Part shown: positions 10,475 through 20,499 of the stretch, piece by piece
How positions within the stretch are numbered: the first letter of the stretch is position 1
How the letters are laid out: each line of letters begins with the position of its first letter
Assembly (NCBI RefSeq): GCF_000143415.4
Contig: NW_003314292.1
Coordinates: forward strand, 1,439,666 to 1,503,665
Direction of reading: 5' to 3'
DNA length: 64,000 nucleotides
DNA from: Selaginella moellendorffii
Lineage: Eukaryota > Streptophyta > Lycopodiopsida > Selaginellales > Selaginellaceae
Notes under the pieces: model-generated
The model's input: only the letters and a program-made list of their open reading frames with translations
What the model was told of the DNA's origin: nothing
The model's database searches: none
Translations under genes and position numbers: made by a program

Positions 10475-12631
10475 ATGGAGATCATAGAGAGTATCAGGGA
10501 ATGCAAGACGTTGGTAGAGGCGAATGATTTGCACGATCGCGTTACTTCGTCTCAGGCACCACTCGATACGTTTGTTGGTAACAAGCTGATTGAAATGCAT
10601 GGCAGGGTCGGGAGCTTGAGTCAAGCCCGAGAGATCTTCGACAGGTTGGGGAGACAAAGAAACTCGTATTCTTGGGTTATAATGATGAATGCCTACTCTA
10701 GAAACGGCGAACTGGCCCTTGCGAAGCAAACTTTTGACGCTATGGCTCAGCCCAATCTGGTCGCATGGAATGCTCTTCTTTCAGCATATGCCCGTGCAGG
10801 GCATCTTCTAAGCACCCAAACTTTATTTGATCAAATGCCACAGCACGACCTCATCTCTTTTTCCACAGTGTTTTTCCTAATAGCTCACAATAGCTGCGTG
10901 GAAAGAATCCAGATATTTTTTGACAAGATACCCCAAAAGGACATTGTGTTGTGGACAACTCTTCTTATAGCATATGCCAGGAAAGGGGATTTGCGGAGCT
11001 CAAAGCGTGTGTTTGATGAAATGCCACTTCGCGACCTCATCTCATGGACTGCCTTGCTGACGGCTTACGTGGAGGCCTGGAATCTCGTTGACGCTTTTAC
11101 TGTGTTTGACCAGATGCCCGAGTGGAATCTAGTGACGTGGAACTCCTTGTTGACCGCGTATGCCCAGGCGGGAAACGTTGAAAAGGCCAAGTCCACTTTT
11201 GACCAGATTGACTCTCCCAGCATCGTGACGTGGAACACCATGTTGACCGTATTTGGTCAATCCGGCAATTTGGAGGAATGCAAGAGTTTGTTTTGGCAAA
11301 TGCCGGTAAGGGACTTGACAACATGGAACATAATTGTGTCCGCGTATGCCCAGAGTGGGCATCAGCGGGATGCTTGTGGAATGTTTGACCGGATGCCACA
11401 GAGGAATGTTGTCTCCTGGAATTCGTTGCTTTCAATGTATGGTCAACGTGGTCAGCTCAACAAAGCAAAGCAAGTGTTTGGCTCTATGCCCGAGCTGGAC
11501 ATTGTCTCTTGGAACTCTATGCTCTCGGCGTACATCCAAAACGAGTGCTTAACAGAGGCAAGACAATTGTTTGACAAAGAGATGCCTTTTCATAACATGG
11601 TTTCCATGTCTTTGGTCTTGGCAGCGGTGGCACAGGCAGGAAATCTGAGCCTTGCGAGAGATACTTTCAGTAAAATGCCAAGGCTGAATACGGCATCATG
11701 CACCACAATGCTGCTTCATGAGATTCCGGTTGAAGCTGCCACTATCTTTAAGCAAATGCCATTCCACGATCTACCAGCTCTTAATGCAATGCTGGCTGGA
11801 TTTTCTCACAATGGGGAGCTGGAGGAAGCCAAACAAGTGTTCAATGAAGTGATGCCACAGCACGACATGGTTTCCTTTAACACAATGCTGGCCGCTTTCT
11901 CACGGGCAGGGAATCTAGAAGATGCCCGGTGCCTGTTCCTCAAGATGCCGGCACAAGACATTTATACTTGGAACTCAATGCTCGCGGCCTACATCCATAT
12001 GGGCTACATCAAAGACGCAAAATCATTCTTCTACAGTATGACCCAAAGGGATGAAGTATCTTGGACGTCTCTTCTTTGTGCATATGCCCAAGAAGGGCAT
12101 TTGCTAAAAGCAAGACAATTGTTTGATCGAATCCCACATCTCCAAAGCCTTGTAATCTGGAACATCATGCTCCATGCCTACTTCCAGGTGGGGGAGTTTG
12201 TGCTCGTCTGTGATCTCAACCTCATGCTCATGCTCACAATCGAGATCCCAGATGGTTTCTACTTCACCATGGCCATGATCTCTTGCAGCCACCAAGGAAA
12301 GCTCGGCAAAGGAATGCAGTGCTTCACTTCCATGGCCACAGACTTTAGCATAGAGCCCTCGAAGCAGCACTACACTTGCATGGTGGACTTGCTAGCAAGG
12401 GCCGGGCATCTGACAGATGCCCAGGAGGTGATCAATGAGATGCCGTTTGCGGCTGATGGTTTGGACTGGATGTGCCTCCTTGGGGCGTGTAGAAATCATG
12501 ACAGCCTAAAGCACAGCCTCAACACAGCCAAGCTTATGGTAAAATCTCATCCTGGCTATGGAGGTGCTTACGTTTTGGCTATGAACTTGATTCGTCACCC
12601 TCTAAATGCGAAGTTTATTTCTTTGGTTTAG
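10475..12631 (+). CDS. Pentatricopeptide repeat protein, intronless, no DYW domain
   Basis: A single open frame of 718 residues made almost wholly of 31-residue PPR motifs (pattern NLVTWNSLLTAYAQAGNVEK..FDQM, about 18-20 units between residues 30 and 640). Such proteins bind organelle RNA, one repeat per base, and usually act in C-to-U editing, splicing or stability in plastids or mitochondria. The end has a degenerate E1-like part (LDWMCLLGACRNHDSLKH, then AYVLAMNLI) but stops before any E+ or DYW deaminase region, so it would need a partner for editing, or it is a 3'-truncated gene. The N-terminus shows no clear transit peptide. It starts 56 bases after the O-fucosyltransferase stop, with no room for a long promoter. 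Confidence 0.88.
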   Translation: MEIIESIRECKTLVEANDLHDRVTSSQAPLDTFVGNKLIEMHGRVGSLSQAREIFDRLGRQRNSYSWVIMMNAYSRNGELALAKQTFDAMAQPNLVAWNALLSAYARAGHLLSTQTLFDQMPQHDLISFSTVFFLIAHNSCVERIQIFFDKIPQKDIVLWTTLLIAYARKGDLRSSKRVFDEMPLRDLISWTALLTAYVEAWNLVDAFTVFDQMPEWNLVTWNSLLTAYAQAGNVEKAKSTFDQIDSPSIVTWNTMLTVFGQSGNLEECKSLFWQMPVRDLTTWNIIVSAYAQSGHQRDACGMFDRMPQRNVVSWNSLLSMYGQRGQLNKAKQVFGSMPELDIVSWNSMLSAYIQNECLTEARQLFDKEMPFHNMVSMSLVLAAVAQAGNLSLARDTFSKMPRLNTASCTTMLLHEIPVEAATIFKQMPFHDLPALNAMLAGFSHNGELEEAKQVFNEVMPQHDMVSFNTMLAAFSRAGNLEDARCLFLKMPAQDIYTWNSMLAAYIHMGYIKDAKSFFYSMTQRDEVSWTSLLCAYAQEGHLLKARQLFDRIPHLQSLVIWNIMLHAYFQVGEFVLVCDLNLMLMLTIEIPDGFYFTMAMISCSHQGKLGKGMQCFTSMATDFSIEPSKQHYTCMVDLLARAGHLTDAQEVINEMPFAADGLDWMCLLGACRNHDSLKHSLNTAKLMVKSHPGYGGAYVLAMNLIRHPLNAKFISLV

Positions 12632-12645
12632 TTCTAATCAACTCT

Positions 12646-12712
12646 ATCTCTATAAGCTCGCTGCTAAATATTCTTCGGGGATTGAAGAATCCGTGGAGTT
12701 CTTCTCTTCTTG
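12646..12712 (-). pseudogene. Remnant of the GLDH last exon
   Basis: The bases from TCTCTATAAGCTCG to TTCTCTTCTTGA match, with mismatches and a roughly 20-base deletion, the stretch at about 13000-13085 in the last exon of the GLDH gene just to the right. It is a short decayed duplicate in the same orientation. The rest of 12632-12958 shows nothing else. Confidence 0.65.
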
Positions 12713-12958
12713 ACTAGATCTTAGAGCCCTGGATAAGTTGGATCGACCAGCTTAACTTGTATGAACTTACACTTCTTTTTCTTCTACAAACAAAAAAGCA
12801 AGCGACAAAAGTTTCGCTTTGAAACTCTCGATTGTTTTCTCTTGTCTGCGATGGATCTTGTCTTGACGATCGATGATCAGGCAGGTTCAATACTTATACT
12901 CTGACAATTCTAGCTATTACTTATTATCACATCTTTGTTTCTCTGTCAGCAAATCTCC

Positions 12959-15265
12959 TTACTGGGTTTGGACATGGCGGTACTTCGGGAAGAGTGTCTC
13001 TATAAGCTCGTTGGTAAAGATTCCCCGGGGATCGATCTCAATCTGAGCTTTGACGAAAGAATCCACGGGGAATCTCTTCTTGAGCCGCTCCCGAGACCAC
13101 TCGGCTTCCTCCTTGTCTCGAATCTGCAAGTAAAGAAGAGTGATCGATCTATTGCAATCTTTGAAAACTAATGTCACGCACCTCGACTTTTGCCCAGTGC
13201 TCGTACGCTCCATACGGATCCCAGAGATTCTTTTGGACAGCACCACGGTAGTCAAAGAAGCTCTCGGTGATCGCCTGCCTCTGCGCAGGATCTTCAGTCG
13301 GCAAGTACATGATGATCCCAACCTGCATGGCACAACAAACAAGTTTGAGAGAGAAAGGAAAAATCAGATTTGCTTACCCAGGAGAACAAGCGATCTGGAG
13401 AAGGATCTGACGCTGGCGACATGGAGCTTCTGCTACTCGAAGTCCACCGCTGCTCGATAGGCCCTGGCGCTGGAATGTTTCTTTTTCTGATCAGCTCCAG
13501 CAGCTCCTCCATAAACTTGATGTCGCTCATGTCGGGCTCGTCCACTGTTCCCGCGGGAAAGCAAACCTCCGACACCCACTGCTGGCCACCACAGTCGAAG
13601 CTCAGGATCTCGTGGCTCCAGCCCACGCGATAACCTGTATTTCGTCTCCAGTAGGTTGCTTCGGCCTTGTTGACGCGCTTGACATGCTCGGGATCAAGAG
13701 GTGCAAATGCCAGCACTCTGTCGCGCATTGCCGGGAAAGTCATAGCCTCTTGGTATACCGTCCCGGTAGATCCTTTGCTTCCAGCAGCAGTGCCACTCCA
13801 TATTCCAGCCATAGCATTAACTTTTGGGGGCATCTCACTTTTCGTTTCCGGCTGACTGAAGAAAACGGCTCAGTCATACAAAATCCATTTGAAATATTGG
13901 TACTACATACCCGCGCTTTCGAACCATATCGTTATAGACGTCCATCATCGACTTTATTTTGCCAGCGTCATCTTTCTCCTTCTCGGTAGGAGGTTCTTGG
14001 CCTTCAAGCAGAGGATTACTCTGGATTACGACGACCACGTCCGTGTAAGGAATCCACATATATCTGAGGTGCCTGTTTTGCTGAAGCCACTTCCTATAAA
14101 AAGACATTTAATCAAATTAGCAAGTCAGGAGTAAACCAAAAAAGCAAGCTTACTTGTGATTCTTTCGTACTTCTTTCATGTTGGAGACGAGAGTTTGCTC
14201 CACAAGCTTGTGGGCAGGCACACACTGAAGAGTAACTTCAGCTACGATTCCCAATGTGCCGAGACCACAGCGAGCGAGATGAAACAGTTCCGGGTCGGAC
14301 TCTTCGGAAAGCTCGATCGTCCCCCGGGTAGGAGTAACAACCTTCATCTTTACCACCCGCTCGTCGCCGGGAGGAATGGCTGCTCCAGTTCCATGAGCTC
14401 CGACCTGGAAAAATCAAGTGTTATCTTTGCGGAAATCGAAAAACTCAATAAGAAATTATACCTGGATAAAACCTCCTACTTGCTGTTCCTTGATAGAGGC
14501 GTAGTTTTCCAAAGTCAACCCGTGAGGCTTCAAGGCCTCCACCACTTGATCAATCCTAGCTCCTGCCTGTACCGTTATCTGCTTCTTCGTCGTGTCGACA
14601 ACCAAGACTTTGTCCATCAGTGCCATGTTCACCATCCCTTCGTTGGAGAATCCCAATCCATTCGGCGAAAGGCCGGATCCAGTAGGCCTGATGGTCCTCG
14701 TCGTGACATGCCCGAGCTTCACAATCCTCTCCAAGTCGTAGAGGGTCTCTGGGTGATGGTAGTACCTCGGATGAGCTTCGTGAGTGTTACTCCAATTAGT
14801 CACGGTCTCCTCTTCTTTGGTGGTGATGCTCTCGTCCTCTTGAGTCCTAGACCACGGAGTACCATAGTACGTCCCAACAGCGCACGTTAGCAGCAGCAAC
14901 CCATATAAGCTGTAGCGTATGGGATTGGGAAGAGAGCCAACCGGAGGAAGACTTGCCACAGACCTCCTCCACGAATTCCCAAACAAAGGAGGAAGGTTGC
15001 TGCTGTGAGCGGTGCCCAGTCTCACGGCGGAAATCAATCTTTTGCTCGAATCGGGCTTTGCAGTAGCGCAAGAACTAATTCCTCGCGGAAACCCAAGCGT
15101 TCCTGGATTGCTGGAAGGGAGAAACCTGTAAAGCTGGCCCCCGAGAACATCTTGAGCAGCGCAGCTAGTGGACTCAGTGCGTAGAATCCCAGCGCCAGTG
15201 CCGGATGAAGCCAGGCGAGCCCTGTAACCCGCAAAAACATGCTTAAAAAGCTCCGATCTCCTCAT
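12959..15265 (-). CDS. GLDH: L-galactono-1,4-lactone dehydrogenase (mitochondrial)
   Basis: This enzyme oxidises L-galactono-1,4-lactone to ascorbate at the inner mitochondrial membrane and also serves complex I assembly. Six exons agree in phase: 15265-14462, 14404-14154, 14093-13911, 13855-13378, 13322-13182 and 13123-12959, giving about 673 residues. The long N-terminus is Arg/Ser-rich (presequence) with a membrane-like segment YGLLLLTCAVGTYYG. The FAD-binding region has RPTGSGLSPNGLGFSNEGMV and VGAHGTGAAIPPGDERVV, and the C-terminal half has IPAPGPIEQRWTSSSRS, FSWVGIIMYLPT and KKRFPVDSF. Leu56 in the plant enzyme's VVEAL/ASIKEQQ region sits in ENYASIKEQQVGGF. A 5' leader intron (15318-15269) is likely, with the donor at CGGAG/GTAAAA and the acceptor one base before the ATG. 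No disabling change is seen. Confidence 0.93.
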
Positions 15266-15549
15266 CCTGGAAAGCACCCAGAATTAAATCGCAAGAAGAA
15301 GAGGAGAGAAAAGTTTTACCTCCGCGAGAACGATCAGAGGAAAAGCTAGCAGTTGATAGAATCACCCTCAGCAGACGCGCGCATCCTCAGCAGTACCTAC
15401 ATTCCAGGAATCCCTTCGCCATAGCCAAAACCTCAAGAATCTATTAGGGCTTTAAAACTTCGCTATATGTGCATGCGCGAGAAACCACGTGGCAGAGAAA
15501 ACAAGATGACGTGGCAAACACTGGAAAATTAATCCCTGGGAAAGCAAAA

Positions 15550-15775
15550 GAGAGCCGATGAGCTTCGTTTAATTGCACAGAACTTACCTCTACCTAGCTG
15601 GATCAATTCGATTCCCGGCCTGAGAAGAACCATGAAAAAAGATCGATGAGCTTCGCGAAGAACTTACCTCCAGATGGATCCACTTCGATTCCCCATACAA
15701 AGCATTCGATGAGCTTCGTTTAATTGCGAAGAACTTACCTAATGGATCCATTCGATTTTCGGCCTGTGAGAAGAA
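15550..15775 (-). repeat. Three tandem repeats, each with a consensus 5' splice site
   Basis: Three related copies begin near 15558, 15644 and 15708. Each has GATGAGCTTCG, then (GAA/ACA)GAACTTACCT, then GGATC(C)A.TTCGATTC. On the minus strand every copy gives AGGTAAGTTC, a near-perfect plant 5' splice site. They lie between the start of GLDH and the end of the next minus-strand gene, so they may be alternative leader exons of GLDH. A weaker fourth site lies near 15826. Confidence 0.55.
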
Positions 15776-15838
15776 GGATGCAGAAACAATCGATTAGTTT
15801 TTCTTCCTGGCAAAGGAAGTAAGAACGTACCCCGGGGA

Positions 15839-16878
15839 TCACTGGGAGTCACTGGAGATCAGACGGACGGAGAAGATCAGTGCATTGCGGTCATTGAGTC
15901 GACGCAGGCAAAGTTTCATCACGCCTTTGTCCGTTAAGTTCTTGCCGTTTGGCAGATCTTTCTTCAACGCCTTCATCAGAGCCGGACGAAGGTCCTCCAG
16001 CTGCTGTGACCCGTGAAACATGAGGTGAAGATAGCAGTAGGCAGAGTACAGTCCCTCTGGTCCTTCAAAAAAGCTGCAAAATGAAGAGCTTGAATCGAAC
16101 AATCGATCAAATTGCAAAGTCCTTACTCGGTGTGGTAGTACAAATCGTTGCTGTCCGGCATGCCACCGATCATTCCGTGTATCACCTTATCGAGTTTCCC
16201 GTAGAGCTCTGGATTCTCTTGCCGGACAAACTCACTCAGCCGTTTCCAGCTTAGACGGCAATAGCTGATCGATCAAGCAAATGAAAAGTATATAGGGAAA
16301 AAGAAAGAAGGATCAAAATTGTATAGTCTGCCTATTACGAATCGCGGTCTTACCAGGCATCGAACCTTGCGTCCTCCTCGTCATCAAGGCTGCAGTGGAG
16401 AGGTTTTCATCCCAATGAAATCGTTTGAAACAGTACCAGTCGGGGTAATCGGGGTTCTCGATGGTTTCCGCTTCCTCTCGCGTTCTTGCCTTCATGATCT
16501 CCTCCGGCGATGCCTTGGGTACATTCTTCCTGACGATCGCAACGTTAGCCATGGCGCCAGAAAGAAAGAATGGAGATCATACCTGTGTCGTGCCGGATGC
16601 GCGGACTTGCTGCCAAAACACCCCCAAATTTCAGTCGTGAAAGAGGAGATTCACAAGAGAGCATACGGGATCTTGTCGCGGACCATCCGGATGATCTGTC
16701 GCTTGATAATCCGGGCCTCCTTGCGAGAATCCGCGAGCTCCAGCTGAAAGAACTTGAACAGCAGTTTACCTCGATCTTCCGAGGAGCACAGCGCCAGGAA
16801 TCGATCGACGAGAGCTTCCCCCGGCGTGCGCTCTCTCTTGCGCTGCCGCGGCGCCATTCTCACAACCTTGCCAGGCAT
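15839..16878 (-). CDS. Unrecognised multi-exon protein of about 245 residues
   Basis: A clean exon chain runs on the minus strand. Exon 1 is 16878-16667 and exon 2 is 16609-16583. Exon 3 begins at about 16530 and ends near 16437, and a short exon covers about 16390-16354. The next exon is about 16265-16130, and the last runs from about 16075 to the stop at 15839. Phases agree throughout. The N-terminus is very basic (MAPRQRKRER); the middle carries SPEEIMKARTREEAETIENP and an acidic LDDEEDARFDAW; the end has GPEGLYSAYCYLHLMFHG and a Lys/Arg-rich helix. I do not recognise the family. Conserved phases and sensible composition argue for a working soluble protein. It starts 47 bases from the LIP2 stop, and an E2F-like site lies in that gap. 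Confidence 0.6.
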
Positions 16879-16907
16879 TGCAACTCGACCCTAGCTTCAA
16901 AAAATGG

Positions 16908-16915
16908 GCGGGAAT
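16908..16915 (-). promoter_or_regulatory. E2F-like site
   Basis: The minus strand reads ATTCCCGC, matching the E2F consensus WTTSSCSS, 30 bases upstream of the ATG at 16878 of the unrecognised gene. Confidence 0.35.
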
Positions 16916-16924
16916 TTATGTAAG

Positions 16925-17638
16925 CTAGAGGACGTCCTCGGTTCGAATCCCTTCCCCAAGGTTTTTAGTAGAAACCACTCTCTCGTAGCCCATGAGACGA
17001 ACGAAGCTTTGGAGGAGCTGTTCTTCCACTAGTTTTTCATCGACCCTCTCCTGCCCGAGCTCTCGAGCGAGCGACGTGACCTCCTTGTCCAGGATTCCAC
17101 ACGGGACGATGTGCTTAAATCCATCCAGATCGGTGTTGGCATTGAATGCCAGGCCGTGCATCGTCACGCCCTGGGGAGCGCTGATCCCCAGCGCGCCAAT
17201 CTTCCGTCGCTGATCGATCCAGCAGCCTGTCTGGGAAGGGATTCTTCCGGCCTGGAGCTTGTAATCCCTCGCCACTTCCAGCATGAGATCTTCCAGCCTC
17301 TCGACGAAGAGCCGGATTCCAATCCCCAGCGCCCGGAGCGAGACGATAGGGTAGAGAATCGGCTGGCCGGGGCCGTGGAATGTGGCATCGCCGCCGCGAT
17401 GCGTCTGGTGGACCTCGATCTGGAGGCGCTGGAGCTCGGATTGGGGCGTGAGAATGGCGTCGGAGAGGCTGTGGCGGCTTAGGGTATGGCGGCCGAGCGT
17501 GATCGTGGGAGGATGCTGCGCCAGGACGAGCGTGTCATCGATGCCGCCGCTACGCCGCTGCTCGTGGAGATTGCGCTGAAGTGCCAGAGCTCGATTGTAC
17601 GGTATCGTCCCCGCCCGCAAGACCTGGAGCGTTCTCAT
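16925..17638 (-). CDS. LIP2: Octanoyl-(acyl-carrier protein):protein octanoyltransferase (mitochondrial LIP2)
   Basis: An intronless frame of 237 residues that moves the octanoyl group from ACP to lipoyl domains of the E2 and glycine-cleavage H proteins, the first step of lipoate assembly. Family landmarks are QHPPTITLGRH, the RGGDATFHGPGQ.ILYP motif (about 80-96), the catalytic Lys in RRKIGALGI, and the catalytic Cys in FKHIVPCGI followed by KEVTSL. The N-terminus MRTLQVLRAGTIPYNRAL has no long presequence, as in other plant mitochondrial LIP2 proteins. Length is normal. A telo-box-like TTAGGGTTT lies about 20 bases upstream of the ATG. The gene ends just before the E2F-like site of the next minus-strand gene. 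Confidence 0.93.
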   Translation of the reverse strand: MRTLQVLRAGTIPYNRALALQRNLHEQRRSGGIDDTLVLAQHPPTITLGRHTLSRHSLSDAILTPQSELQRLQIEVHQTHRGGDATFHGPGQPILYPIVSLRALGIGIRLFVERLEDLMLEVARDYKLQAGRIPSQTGCWIDQRRKIGALGISAPQGVTMHGLAFNANTDLDGFKHIVPCGILDKEVTSLARELGQERVDEKLVEEQLLQSFVRLMGYERVVSTKNLGEGIRTEDVL

Positions 17639-18110
17639 TCTAGAACATATGTGGATTAGGGTTTGGGGAAGAAAGATAGCGCCCGAGCGTGGATTGATCG
17701 CTCACAGCGATGGAGGGCTGATTTTCACGAGCTCCAGGTTTGATGGTTCTTGCGAGGCGCTGGCTCCGGGATCGTAAGATCAGCCGCATTTTACAGAAGT
17801 TACAGGGAAGAGGAGCTCACAATCTCGACCAAAAGAAGAATGCTGCCACCGTTAACTATACTTTCCAGGAACTTAGAACTTTCTCCTCATTGTCACAATG
17901 ATCCAGGTGTGTGTGGGCGAATCGGCCGCTTTCTTGTGTGGATGATCCACACTTGTGAAGAACAGGCAACGAAGAGGTATGTAACTTATTTCATCCAAAA
18001 ACTTCACCTGATAGGAGAAGCTCTTGGCAGGCACCTTATACGAACGAGTTTCTCTCGTCCATTCACTTAGAGTCCACCGCTACTCATGAATTCGCGTAGC
18101 TATTTCAGTC
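17639..18110. other. Divergent promoter region, no gene recognised
   Basis: This stretch separates LIP2 (minus) from the plus-strand gene at 18111. Short open frames are present but none has a recognisable motif. It probably holds the promoters and leaders of both genes. Confidence 0.4.
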
Positions 18111-18909
18111 ATGGAGATAGAACACTTGCGGCAAGAAGATGTCTGGAGCATCGATTTTTCACGAGAGCTTGCCGGACTGAGGAGAAAGCTTGCGCGCTTA
18201 TCCATGCTAATCTTTGGCATGGCTGGTCTCATCGCAGGCCAAAGGTACGTTATGTTTTTCGTCTTTTTGTTACGTTGATGGCGCATGAAAGTCTCTCTCT
18301 CTCAGGGGTCCCCGCGGAGAAATTGTCTTTTACCAAAGAGGAAAGTGACCGGCAAGAAAAATCTCGCGAGGCCGAAGTCTGCTCGCGGTTTGTTGTGATA
18401 TTGCGGCGCGGCAAGTCGCATTCAAGCAAGTGAACAGCACGCAGCTTACATCAGGTAAGTGAAGAAGAACACTCAGGCTCGCCAAAGAGATGGGACAAGC
18501 AACCATCTCTTGCAGTGGGATTTTTGCGGCGTCGTCTTGGTCTCACTGGTGAGCAGCCGCAGTCCTTTTCGAACAGTGACTTACGCACCGTCGCATTTGT
18601 TCCAGGCAGCCGGAGTGTTTTCCAGAAGTGAGAACTCCAAACAGAAACGCTGTTGCCGTATAGGTGTGTATTTTTTATTTATTCTTTCATGGCCGCAGGA
18701 ACACCGGCCACGAAACCGCTCGTCCCGTGCAGAGAGAACACGGGGAGTTTCTCGGGGGACTAGAGGACAGCAGCGAATTAATGGAGCTACGGGTGGAGGT
18801 GGACAGATTTGCCTGTGGATTCGAGGTTCCTGGTCTGGATCTGGATTCTGGAAGCAGTGGCAGCAAGGAAAACAGCAGCAGCCAAAGCGAGCAAGCAGCA
18901 GCCAAGTAG
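18111..18909 (+). CDS. Unrecognised small protein with one hydrophobic segment and acidic tail
   Basis: The first exon (18111-18244) reads MEIEHLRQEDVWSIDFSREL and then a basic helix and SMLIFGMAGLIAG, a possible membrane anchor. It ends at a GT donor. Two downstream exons join cleanly: one from about 18445 to 18627 (VSEEEHSGSPKRWDKQ to GSRSVFQ) and one from about 18700 to 18909 (NTGHETARPVQREHGE to a Ser/Gln-rich acidic end). The link between the first and later exons is unsettled. An exon at 18306-18391 gives a stop in the expected phase, while using the acceptor at CGCAG/CTTACATC (about 18440) restores an open frame. I do not recognise the family. Alternative splicing or a wrong first exon are both possible. 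Confidence 0.45.
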
Positions 18910-19474
18910 CGGCGCGGCGATTTGATGGTTTCGTCGTCTCTCGCCAGAGCTTTGGAGGTGTGCCACTTTGTTAAACTGTCTTGGGTCCCATTGACTTGAA
19001 TGTTTCGTGTGCTGTGACAGGGGCCTTGAAGATTTTTGGACACCTCGCCGTGAATCAAATAGGGATTCCAAGTTTTCACGCTACCACAAGTCGTATAATC
19101 CATTGTTTTTCCAGCGCGCACGATCATTGAGGCGAATCTCCAATGAGTGTAAGCTCTTTTGTTTATAGAGTTTGATCTTTCTTCTCCAGCGATGATCTGA
19201 AAAAACTTGGCTTTTACGTTCTGGTGAAGTTTCGATTGACTCCTTCAGAGGTACGTGAAACAGATCCGCAAAGAAAACACGCTACACACTTTGTGATCAT
19301 TTAATGAATGCTTCCATTTATACAGGAGAAAACGTCTTTTTGTACACGACAACCCTTTGCCTTCTCCTCGACGGCGCCGAGCGAGAGAGCTATGGATGGA
19401 AAACTCCTCCACTGCGTTTTCCTCGTGAGCCCACGACTTTGGATGGATCAAACACTTGCGCCGTCGGTCGAGAC
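18910..19474. other. No gene recognised
   Basis: Only short overlapping frames on both strands, without motifs. It probably holds the 3' ends of the convergent genes on either side. Confidence 0.4.
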
Positions 19475-19897
19475 TCATCGCATCCTCGTCGTCGCAAACG
19501 CTTGCCACTTGAGAGGCCGGAAGAGATTGCGAAGATCCAGCCACACGAAGAGCGCGCGGCAGGCATCAAACGGGATCCTGATGTAGCTCCGCCAGGCGCA
19601 GCTCGAGGGAGAGCACTTGGCGGAGTTCCTCGCTGTTGCTGTCGGTGGAGACGATGGGCGGAGGTAGGCCTTGGCGGCCTGCTCCACTAGCCTGTTCTTG
19701 ATGGGAATCCTGGGGCTGGGATTCTTGAGAGATTGGTGCTCGGATTGCTGCTTCTTTACGCGGCTGGACATGAGATCGCTGAGGCTTGTGTAATCGAACG
19801 ATCGCCTTCTACCACCGTTGTCGCCGCCATGATCAAACAAGGCAATTTGATCGCTCGTGTCGCTCTTGGTGATCCTCAATCGCTGCGCTATTGGCAT
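19475..19897 (-). CDS. Unrecognised 140-residue basic protein
   Basis: A single frame starting MPIAQRLRITKSDTSDQIAL, with a Ser-rich middle (SFDYTSLSDLMSSRVKKQQ), a Pro/Ser/Thr stretch and a C-terminus with FDACRALFVWLDLRNLF. I chose the ATG at 19897 because upstream of it the frame runs into a CTCG microsatellite typical of a leader. An upstream in-frame ATG at 20020 would add 41 residues of Glu/Arg repeats. Composition suggests a plant regulatory or adaptor-type small protein, but no family is recognised and no second exon was needed. Confidence 0.45.
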   Translation of the reverse strand: MPIAQRLRITKSDTSDQIALFDHGGDNGGRRRSFDYTSLSDLMSSRVKKQQSEHQSLKNPSPRIPIKNRLVEQAAKAYLRPSSPPTATARNSAKCSPSSCAWRSYIRIPFDACRALFVWLDLRNLFRPLKWQAFATTRMR

Positions 19898-19918
19898 CTC
19901 CCCTCGATACTCCTCTAT

Positions 19919-19955
19919 TCTCGCTCGCTCGCTCGCTCTCTCGCCCTCTCGCCGC
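19919..19955. repeat. CTCG microsatellite
   Basis: Tandem CTCG/CTCTCG units immediately upstream of the ATG at 19897 on the minus strand, probably in the leader. Confidence 0.7.
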
Positions 19956-20159
19956 TCCAGAGGCCCAGGCCCCAAATTTTTGGACCACCCTAAAATACTA
20001 AAGCCTTTTATTCCTGGCATGCTGGGGCATATTCCTCAAGGAATATGCCCACGTGGCATATCCCGTCCTTCCAGGCGCGCTCGTTTTCCACGAGAAATGG
20101 GGAGTACAAATGGACGCGGATGATGACTGATTATTTATTTTCACAGTCAAAACCAGGTG

Positions 20160-20490
20160 ACTAGCCCACCGTTTGACTTTCGCGGCAACTTGCTCGCCGC
20201 CATTGGCATTGGAGTTGACTGCCTGGTACCGCTGGCGTGGACGCTGGCGTTCTTATTTGCAGGACCATGGTAGTAGCTGCCGTGGCTGTGGCGTCACCTC
20301 CATAATTAGTGGTGGTAGTAGTAGTTATAGTCGTGTTGAGCTTCACTAAGATCATCCAATCCAAGAGCGTGTTGGTGGTGGTGTGGTGATCTTGAGCTTG
20401 AAGATTACCATCCTCACAGTTCCTGTCACTATTAAATGGCAGCAGTGATCAGCACAAGGAGAAGAGCACGAGAATTAGGAATTGCTCATT
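20160..20490 (-). pseudogene. Broken paralogue of the His-rich secreted protein
   Basis: Minus-strand pieces in different frames mirror the intact gene at 20994-21314: a signal-peptide-like NSRALLLVLITAA (about 20480), a HDYNYYYHH / HSHGSYYHG region (about 20270-20340) and a C-terminal VNSNANGGEQVAAKVNGG (about 20170-20220), comparable to the intact VNSSGGDTAAKVNAEGG. Frames are broken by a stop soon after the signal segment and by later shifts. An intron could rescue part of it, but I found no convincing joint. Confidence 0.5.
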
Positions 20491-20499
20491 GATAGTGTC

